Positions 58,134 through 64,000 of a DNA stretch of 64,000 nt are shown here, piece by piece (position 1 is the first letter of the stretch; every line of letters starts with the position of its first letter). A program made the position numbers and the translations under genes. The notes below the pieces were generated by a model that did no database searches, was not told the origin of the DNA, and worked only from the letters and a program-made list of their open reading frames with translations. Source of the stretch: a virus; the IMG/VR virus record IMGVR_UViG_3300007512_002775, positions 1 to 64,000 of that record. One strand, given 5' to 3'.

Positions 58134-59141
58134 TCAAATGCTCCATAGATAGTGTTCTGGGGAAATGTGCACGGAACGTGGTTTTTCCATGACACCAAAA
58201 TCTAGTTCGCTAAATTCGTTGATGAAGTACCTCGGCCATTCGATCACTTCAAACCCCAAAAAGGTGCATCGGTGTCGAAGTGCGTCGTTGAATGCCTTCT
58301 TGGCTTCGTTACGCTCTCTCCATGAACCCCAAAAAGGCTGGCCCTTATAGTAACCCGTCTTCGGTAATCGACGACTCTCATTTTCAATCGGTAGCGCAGC
58401 AACGACCTCGACCGTTTCCAATTCATAAGCTTCTTTGCATCGAAGAAGCTCTGCTAGATATCGGTCAGCCAAATCCACCGCCATCTGCCTCTGTTCAGAA
58501 GCACTCTTTGCTAGGCGGCAGACGTGGTGCCTGATGTCGATGTTACCAAAGTAGGTTCGAATAGAGAGTAGCTCACTAGGGTTTGAGCCGTGGGTATATT
58601 CTTCTATCCAATCCGAAAAACCTAAGTTCAGTGCGCCGTTCAGGGTCTGGCCATCCAGTCTGGTCAAATAAGCATCGGGACGCCAAGCTGCTAGAGCATG
58701 AGAGTCTCCTAACACCAAGCTTTTCTGATCTTGATCATGCTGCCTAACTGTCTTTGCGGAAGCACAAACCTTGGAAATCTTAGCAAAATCCAGCTGCCTG
58801 TAAGCAGGAGAAGAGTGCGGCCGCACACGGCAATGGAGTCGCTGGCCATAATCAGGGCAATCAATATCTAAGGAGAAGAGTTGCCCAGAAAAGTTCTGGA
58901 TCTGCTTTGCCTTAGCGGCTAAAGCGTCCCATGACTTATGGTCCTTAAGGAATACATTGACGCCCTTGGATTTCTCCTTAAACTCCATGCCATGTTCGAA
59001 GTAGACGATCTCTTCATTTGACCAGTCTCTTTTAAAAGCTAGTTCAGCTCCTAAGCATTTTCCCCACATGCGAGCCCAACCCGTACGATGACTCGTGGTA
59101 CGATTTGCATGAGTGGTAATAGGGCTAACGATTACAGACAT
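58134..59141 (-). CDS. SGNH/GDSL-like hypothetical protein, 335 aa
   Basis: KSLVLGDSHALAAWRPDAYL has the G-D-S-H start typical of SGNH hydrolases; a second block TYFGNIDIRHHVCRL could hold the G-N and catalytic H region. The rest is alpha/beta with conserved aromatic residues. It abuts the aGPT-Pplase-like gene (58133/58134), so the two probably act together. Activity is unproven. Confidence 0.5.
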   Translation of the reverse strand: MSVIVSPITTHANRTTSHRTGWARMWGKCLGAELAFKRDWSNEEIVYFEHGMEFKEKSKGVNVFLKDHKSWDALAAKAKQIQNFSGQLFSLDIDCPDYGQRLHCRVRPHSSPAYRQLDFAKISKVCASAKTVRQHDQDQKSLVLGDSHALAAWRPDAYLTRLDGQTLNGALNLGFSDWIEEYTHGSNPSELLSIRTYFGNIDIRHHVCRLAKSASEQRQMAVDLADRYLAELLRCKEAYELETVEVVAALPIENESRRLPKTGYYKGQPFWGSWRERNEAKKAFNDALRHRCTFLGFEVIEWPRYFINEFSELDFGVMEKPRSVHISPEHYLWSI

Positions 59142-59149
59142 CCTTACTC

Positions 59150-59587
59150 CTAAAATAGACCAGTGGAACCAAAGCCGCCAGGACCACGGATGGTCGCCTG
59201 CTCGAAGAGTTCCGATTCCTCGACCACCTCTATTGTATCATATAACACGGGAAGTAGCACCAATTGGACGAGTTTTTCTCCGGGCGAGATCATAGTCGTC
59301 TTGTCACCGACGTTGACGACGTGCAAATGGATCTCCCCTTGGTAATCCTCATCGACGACACACGCACCGACGAACAGTGACTTTTTGAGAGCAATGCCGC
59401 TCTTGTTAAAAGCGATCAATGCATACCCTTCTGGTACATTAGCTTTTATACCACTCGGTATGAACACTTTTTCGCCGACACCGATGCAAGCACGATTAAA
59501 ATCCTCAGGGACATAAAAGTCCAGCCCTGCTGATTGTGGTGTGCCCCTAGTCGGTGTCTTTACTTTCCGGACCTTCGTGATCCTCAT
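59150..59587 (-). CDS. dut: dUTPase (trimeric Dut family)
   Basis: 145 aa from the ATG at 59587, with AAGGAG seven bases upstream; the frame runs to 59638. Five motifs are visible: SAGLDFYVPEDF, IAFNKSGIALK, GACVVDEDYQGEIHLHVVN, EKLVQLVLLP and RGPGGFGSTG. It hydrolyses dUTP to dUMP, protecting DNA from uracil and supplying substrate for thymine synthesis. It overlaps the upstream gene by 41 nt. Confidence 0.95.
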   Translation of the reverse strand: MRITKVRKVKTPTRGTPQSAGLDFYVPEDFNRACIGVGEKVFIPSGIKANVPEGYALIAFNKSGIALKKSLFVGACVVDEDYQGEIHLHVVNVGDKTTMISPGEKLVQLVLLPVLYDTIEVVEESELFEQATIRGPGGFGSTGLF

Positions 59588-59852
59588 CGGCCTTCTCCTT
59601 GATGTAATTGTCCAATGCACCAATGTAAGCGCATGCATCCAGTAAATTGTCTTCTCTATAAGAGTACGAATGTCTAGAAAGCTTGAGGGCGACCAATGCA
59701 GCGTACATGTCTGCAGCCGTAAAATCCTTACCAGTCATGCCACGAGCAATGCTTGCTGCCCTCTCCATGCCCTCCGAAAACGGGCCGTACTGCCTGGCTT
59801 TCTCTTCGGACCGCTTATTGACGATCTCGTTTGCTCTATCTAGTATGTTCAA
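59547..59852 (-). CDS. DUF6378-like phage protein
   Basis: 101 aa. TTG start at 59852 with AGGAG seven bases upstream; the frame opens further. ILDRANEIVNKRSEEKARQYGPF, then MERAASIARGMTGKDFTAAD and KLSRHSYSYREDNLLDACAY resemble the DUF6378 family of phage proteins, distant kin of DUF1599-like domains. Position between the hydroxymethylase and dUTPase suggests a nucleotide-metabolism role. Confidence 0.65.
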   Translation of the reverse strand: MNILDRANEIVNKRSEEKARQYGPFSEGMERAASIARGMTGKDFTAADMYAALVALKLSRHSYSYREDNLLDACAYIGALDNYIKEKADEDHEGPESKDTD

Positions 59853-60678
59853 AGAACAGCTCCTTTTTTCTGCATGCAGCAAAGTTGTTTATGTCACTTT
59901 TTTCCATGTCTTCTTTCGGCAGAAACTTCCTTTCTTTTAGCAGCTTCTCCCAAGTCCAGCCAGCCTTTAATTCGAACCGGCGAGTGTTTGATGGGGGACT
60001 AACCGGTTCTTCAGTTAAAACCTTTGTCGCCATCTCAAAATGCCGTTCATACAGATGCAAGCTGCCAGCGTGGTGATGGTAGGAGCCTAGGCTGACGCCT
60101 GCCCCTCTCTCGTTCAATTCGTTGAGCATCAGTTGTTGGAAGAGCGCAAATGTGAAAACATCGTTACAAAAACCAAAGATGATGTCGTTGGATCGCATCG
60201 CAACACCTAGATGTAGGCTGTTATTACGAATGAAAAATTGCAGATATTGGGTACACGGATAATCTAGCTTGTTCTTCCCTTTGTGGTGCGGCTGATTTAT
60301 GACAATCGTCGCGCGACGTGTATCGTTGTCGCCCAACATCTCGTCGATAGCCCATTCCCACTGAGCAGAAAGATATACGCCGTAATTGGACTCAACTTCT
60401 CCGTCTTCGTCTTGGATCTGCTCCCATATCTTGGCCAGTTTGCCGATGTTATTGACAGCAGGATTTTTCGATAAATACCAGAGCCATTCTGCGATCGCAT
60501 AAGTGGAAGAAAACTTCCTGGCCTTAGAGTGAATCATCAGCTCTGTGGGATCTGCGATCTCAAACTGCTGGAATAGAAGCTCTTTCTGCTTACTTCCTCG
60601 GCTGTTCACTTCTTCGCCAAAATAATTGACTTTGTGCAGCAGCGATTTAAAAGCCGAGTCTAGCGAATCAAACTTCAT
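59836..60678 (-). CDS. Deoxycytidylate hydroxymethylase-like protein (thymidylate synthase superfamily)
   Basis: 280 aa. Folate-dependent C5 one-carbon transfer to a pyrimidine nucleotide. Catalytic Cys142 lies in YPCTQYLQFFIRNN. RSNDIIFGFCND at 162-173 places Asp173 where thymidylate synthase has the Asn that selects dUMP; T4 gp42 (dCMP hydroxymethylase) has Asp there too, and both share IWEQ/IWQQ, E-(V/I)-(E/N)-SNYG and AGSLH-YxRHF. This suggests 5-hydroxymethyl-dCMP as product, although dUMP remains possible. Start at 60678, 16 nt after the DnaE stop. Confidence 0.85.
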   Translation of the reverse strand: MKFDSLDSAFKSLLHKVNYFGEEVNSRGSKQKELLFQQFEIADPTELMIHSKARKFSSTYAIAEWLWYLSKNPAVNNIGKLAKIWEQIQDEDGEVESNYGVYLSAQWEWAIDEMLGDNDTRRATIVINQPHHKGKNKLDYPCTQYLQFFIRNNSLHLGVAMRSNDIIFGFCNDVFTFALFQQLMLNELNERGAGVSLGSYHHHAGSLHLYERHFEMATKVLTEEPVSPPSNTRRFELKAGWTWEKLLKERKFLPKEDMEKSDINNFAACRKKELFFEHTR

Positions 60679-60694
60679 ATCATTTATTTTATCA

Positions 60695-63600
60695 CTAGTT
60701 GTTGCCAAGTTCAAGTACCTTTCTCCAATTTGTGAAAAACCCAAAGTCTCCATTCTGCAACTGTATTGCCAGGACCGAGTAAGGGGAGAGCGTCGCATCT
60801 TTAGGGGTGTTCCAACAGAATACCCTGTGCTTCTTACCTGAGTTGCCCAAGACTTCTATGAGCAAATAAGGCTTGCCGTTTTTGGTCTTCTTCGAAATAG
60901 CCTTCAGGCAAAGCACCCAATAAATGTCTTCGCCTGAGAACTCGTCGATCGACTTGACGCCCTTCTCTTGCAACTTCTCCAAAAATTCTGCCGGGAGAAG
61001 CATCTCAACGTTCACTGTGCCTAGCAGGTTCATGCTGTTACTTGCCACTTCGGACATGGTCCACTCGCTGGTATCGCCACCTTCCAGTAGCAACTCCTTC
61101 ATGAAATTCATGCCTCGAAAGGGATCCTTCTTGGTGCTCTTCTTGAGTTTATCCCAGTGATCGATGACCACATCGTGAAAATGCTTGTAAGAATCAAAGT
61201 GGGCTTTTAGATCCATGGAATCGAAAGCGCGTAGCTGGATAAGGACCGACATGGCGCGCTTATTGAGCTTCGAGTGCTTCCACTTACCATCCTCACTCCA
61301 AAGCAAATCTTCGACGTTCTTATACGGTCTGTTTTGCATGATCTCGTAGACTGCAGCATTTCCTATGCCTTTGCAAGAAGAAAAGGAAGGCACGAAAGCC
61401 TTGTCTTCCGTACACACCCACGTCGTGTCTGATTTATTAATGTCAACACGAGCTATTTTGTACCCTAACGCCTTAACTTCAGAGAGGGCCTTAGCCAACT
61501 TCTTTGGACTTCCTGACGCAGCCTCGAGGTAAGCAGTAAGCCATTCTTCTTCGTAATGAGTAAGCATCCAAGCACAGTAGTATGAGATAAAAGCATAAGA
61601 CACTGCATGCGATGCATTGAATCCGTAGCCGGCAAAATAGAGGATCTTCTCATAGAGCTCTTGTGCAATGCCCTTGTTGATGCCATTTTCTATAGCTCCG
61701 CTAATGAACCTCTCCTGGAGCGCGCGGGCATTTACTACGTTTTCATCGCCGCCCGAGCTCGGCTTCATCATCTTGCGAATCTTGTTGAGTTCTATCTTTG
61801 GAATGCCGGCAACTACGTTGCATAAAGCCATCGCCTGCTCTTGGAAGACGATGCAACCATAGCTCGGCTCCAGCACCTCTTTGATCAGTTCATGCCCGTA
61901 TTCCACAGACTCTGGGTTCTGCTTAGCGTTGATGTAAGTTCTATCCACCTTGGCACTCAAGGGGCCTGGACGATATATCGATGTCAACGTTGCAATATCG
62001 ATGATGGATTCTGGCTTGGCTTTTTGGAAGAGCTTTTGCGCGCCTTTCTGTGTGCATTGGAAGACTCCGGCAAATCGGCCCTCGTGATACACGTTCCTAT
62101 AGACTTCTGGATCTTTCAGATCCATCTTCTTCGGATCCATGTGCTCTTGGTACCATGCCTTGACGTCTTCGAAAGTAGGATTCTGATTGCCTTCCTTCTT
62201 GAGGATGCGCCCGATGGCGCCTTCGATGATGCGCAGTGTCTCCAATCCTAGCAGATCGAACTTGACCCACCCAAAGGTCTCTAAGTGCTTCGCCGTCATG
62301 CCTTCGATCCATGGCGTCTGCACTTCGCCCTTCGTGACGATGAGCGGCATCCGTTCAGCGATCCTCTCTGATACGATGACTCCACCAGCATGACGCCCCA
62401 AACTCTTGTTCTGCTTGAAGAGAACGTTGATCGGCTCGAGAATATCCGGGTACTTCTCTAGGAAGTCACGCGTGCGCTCAGAATACCGTAGCGCCTCCTC
62501 GAGAGTGATGTCAAAGCTGACGTCATCTTCAGGCATGGCTCGACGGCCTCGGGCGACGTCCTTCTCCAGAGTAGACAACGCAATGTTGACTTCCTTGAAT
62601 TCCACCCCATAAAACCGAGAAACGTCTTTGATCAGCGACTTTAGCTTGAAGGTGTTGTAATTGGAAATGGGCACCACATTTTCAGTGCCGAACTCGTCTC
62701 GAAGTTGATCGATGAGCTTGTCTCTGTCAGAGACATCCGTATCAATGTCTGGGTATTCAGTTCGAAGCGGGTCCAAGAAGCGCTCAAAGAGCAGGCCGTA
62801 CTCGAGCGGATCTATGTTAGTGATACCGAGCAAGTAATTGACGAGCGAGCCGGCTCCAGATCCACGCCCGGGCCCGACGATCTGCTTCTGCCATGCCACG
62901 TCGATGATCTTTTTCATCGTCAAAAAATACTCAGAGAACTTCTTTTCCTTGATGACCTTCAATTCAGAAACAGTACGTGCTACATATGCAGGCTCTGTGT
63001 GGAGGCCTCTTTCTACCAACGCAGATTTGGCCATCTCCATGAGTGCCTGATCTGCCGTCTTCTCTTTAGGGATGACGTAAGACGGCAACTTCATAGAACA
63101 ATCAGGGTGAATTTCATCGATCTCATTGTGTGCAATGTCATGCGTTCTCTCAATCGCACTCCGCACGATGTCATCACAATAGAACTCCATGCCCTCAGTA
63201 GTGGTACGATACGACTCCCAGACTCCCTTTGCATTCTTAGGATAAAGTTCGCACTTGAGATCTTCTTCCGATTGAGGCAGCGCACTCGGATCGTAATCTT
63301 TATAGTTGAGCCAACCGAGCTTTTTGTACAGCTCCCTCTCTTTCCAATGTTCAGGACGAGCGTAATGACTATCGCACGTAACGATCAATCGATCGTCTGT
63401 GTTAGTCCTTTGAGCGAACTCCATGAGAGCCCGATTTACTAGATGCTGGGCACTGAGCTTGTTGAATTGGAGCTCCAAGCAAACATTGTCCCGGCCGACG
63501 GCATCTGTGAGCTGATCGTATACGTTCCCGATGCCGAGCATGATCTTCTCCATCAGGCTTCCATCGTCCAACAGTTCTGGCTTCAATTCGTCAAATTCGA

Positions 63601-64000
63601 CTTGCTGCAGATACCTGAAAACCTCATATGCCATCGGGCCGCCTAGACATGCAGTCGTAATGAGAAGGTGGCCACCCTGGGCTGCCTCCTTGAGCATCTT
63701 GTAGTCGACACGAGGAAAACGGTAGAACCCCTCCAGGTATCCCTTTGACACGAGCCCAAATAGTCTCTCGAGACCGACTGATGTCTTAGGCAGGACGACC
63801 ATGTGATGACGCCTCTTGATGGGATCATAGAACTTTCCCGACTTCGTCTCTTCTTCGTTTTCTATTGTGAGGCTTGCATCTTCGATACCGACGTCCAAGA
63901 TCTCATCGTTGGCATCGGTCACCGCTTCGACACACGTTGCCAGCTTCTCCCTCTCCTCAGACAACTTTTTGATCGCTGCAGCGTCCCCTCGCTTTTGGGC
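60695..64000 (-). CDS. dnaE: DNA polymerase III alpha subunit (DnaE type), partial, runs off right edge
   Basis: The frame is open to base 64000 (residues AQKRGDAAAIKK precede the internal TTG at 63964), so the N-terminus is outside. PHP-domain remnant: ITTACLGG. Polymerase core: QIVGPGRGSGAGSLVNYLLGI and PDIDTDVSDRDKL (catalytic Asp pair), KVDRTYINAKQNP, YGCIVFQEQ, and FNASHAVSYAFISYYCAW. A helix-hairpin-helix (ACKGIGNAAV-like SSCKGIGNAAVYEIM) and an OB-type end (EDIYWVLCLKAISKKTKNGK) follow. It is the replicative polymerase of this phage, an alternative to the PolA/PolB of most phages. Confidence 0.95.
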   Translation of the reverse strand, partial: AQKRGDAAAIKKLSEEREKLATCVEAVTDANDEILDVGIEDASLTIENEEETKSGKFYDPIKRRHHMVVLPKTSVGLERLFGLVSKGYLEGFYRFPRVDYKMLKEAAQGGHLLITTACLGGPMAYEVFRYLQQVEFDELKPELLDDGSLMEKIMLGIGNVYDQLTDAVGRDNVCLELQFNKLSAQHLVNRALMEFAQRTNTDDRLIVTCDSHYARPEHWKERELYKKLGWLNYKDYDPSALPQSEEDLKCELYPKNAKGVWESYRTTTEGMEFYCDDIVRSAIERTHDIAHNEIDEIHPDCSMKLPSYVIPKEKTADQALMEMAKSALVERGLHTEPAYVARTVSELKVIKEKKFSEYFLTMKKIIDVAWQKQIVGPGRGSGAGSLVNYLLGITNIDPLEYGLLFERFLDPLRTEYPDIDTDVSDRDKLIDQLRDEFGTENVVPISNYNTFKLKSLIKDVSRFYGVEFKEVNIALSTLEKDVARGRRAMPEDDVSFDITLEEALRYSERTRDFLEKYPDILEPINVLFKQNKSLGRHAGGVIVSERIAERMPLIVTKGEVQTPWIEGMTAKHLETFGWVKFDLLGLETLRIIEGAIGRILKKEGNQNPTFEDVKAWYQEHMDPKKMDLKDPEVYRNVYHEGRFAGVFQCTQKGAQKLFQKAKPESIIDIATLTSIYRPGPLSAKVDRTYINAKQNPESVEYGHELIKEVLEPSYGCIVFQEQAMALCNVVAGIPKIELNKIRKMMKPSSGGDENVVNARALQERFISGAIENGINKGIAQELYEKILYFAGYGFNASHAVSYAFISYYCAWMLTHYEEEWLTAYLEAASGSPKKLAKALSEVKALGYKIARVDINKSDTTWVCTEDKAFVPSFSSCKGIGNAAVYEIMQNRPYKNVEDLLWSEDGKWKHSKLNKRAMSVLIQLRAFDSMDLKAHFDSYKHFHDVVIDHWDKLKKSTKKDPFRGMNFMKELLLEGGDTSEWTMSEVASNSMNLLGTVNVEMLLPAEFLEKLQEKGVKSIDEFSGEDIYWVLCLKAISKKTKNGKPYLLIEVLGNSGKKHRVFCWNTPKDATLSPYSVLAIQLQNGDFGFFTNWRKVLELGNN

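Noticed and set aside
1-64000. tRNA genes, CRISPR arrays, IS elements, attachment sites
   Set aside because: Scanning for T-loop consensus sequences, regularly spaced repeats, transposase motifs and terminal inverted repeats gave nothing supportable. No cloverleaf-prediction program could be run.
1-64000. Interpretation as a bacterial chromosome segment because of aceA/aceB, GAPDH and lipoproteins
   Set aside because: Phage-type replication genes (dnaE by dCMP hydroxymethylase and dUTPase), the endolysin, the tag family, the split sigma factor and the dense overlapping tiny genes run through the whole window on both sides of the metabolic genes.

Overview
The window is a gene-dense stretch of what looks like a large ('jumbo') tailed-phage genome. 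Phage hallmarks are a DNA polymerase III alpha subunit, a phage-type dCMP hydroxymethylase, dUTPase, thymidine kinase, a 5'-3' exonuclease, an M15 endolysin, a membrane/coiled-coil lysis-like cluster, a phage sigma factor, and many tiny overlapping ORFs. About 105 genes are supported. All but four lie on the minus strand, mostly with 1-17 nt stop/start overlaps. No stretch over 300 bases lacks a gene, and no tRNA, rRNA, CRISPR array or IS element was seen. The host is not given by the sequence. A MopE-repeat lipoprotein with a von Willebrand domain and a small secreted protein of a type I associate with Myxococcota suggest a delta-proteobacterial-type host (inference).

Layout (minus-strand transcription runs right to left). 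64000-59150: DnaE (cut by the right edge), dCMP-hydroxymethylase-like enzyme, a DUF6378-like protein, dUTPase. 59141-56075: SGNH-like protein, a protein resembling the alpha-glutamyl/putrescinyl-thymine pyrophosphorylase family, and a PLP enzyme, which together look like a DNA-base hypermodification locus; a strong terminator follows. 55897-53920: thymidine kinase, DHH phosphoesterase, dCMP deaminase. 53848-40445: virion or injected proteins, many with a short amphipathic Arg-rich helix or an L-(L/F)-E-Q motif. These include a superoxide-dismutase-like protein that has lost its metal-binding motif, a pterin-carbinolamine-dehydratase-like protein, a ParB-like protein and a KxDG ligase-like protein, plus the lysis-like cluster. 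40398-30391: HAD hydrolase, NMNAT-like nucleotidyltransferase, PD-(D/E)XK protein, 5'-3' exonuclease, GroEL, a sigma factor lacking region 4.2 next to a separate HTH protein, peptide deformylase. 30381-20476: MopE/vWA lipoprotein, TilS-like enzyme, IMPDH/GMP-reductase, SET protein, IscA-like protein, archaeal-type GAPDH, HNH nuclease. 19855-16187: a compact phosphomannomutase-like / malate synthase / isocitrate lyase operon, i.e. a complete glyoxylate shunt. 16138-1: endolysin, secreted proteins, deaminase, vWA-metallopeptidase, adenine/cytosine methyltransferase, P-loop kinase, many small SH3-like 'M-K-V-G-D-L-V' proteins, an aromatic amino acid hydroxylase, and a CCA-adding enzyme cut by the left edge.

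Themes: (1) metabolic takeover by the glyoxylate shunt, GAPDH, IMPDH/GMPR and the hydroxylase/carbinolamine-dehydratase pair; (2) modified pyrimidine DNA; (3) upkeep of translation (CCA-adding enzyme, TilS, peptide deformylase); (4) phage control of transcription by a split sigma factor. A promoter motif found by eye, TG(T/C)AAA-N16/17-TATAAT, lies before at least ten transcription units. (5) A protein tag (ITExQLRRIIREE-like) is shared by unrelated proteins at either terminus and may mark cargo for the virion.

All domain calls come from reading motifs by eye. No database search was possible.
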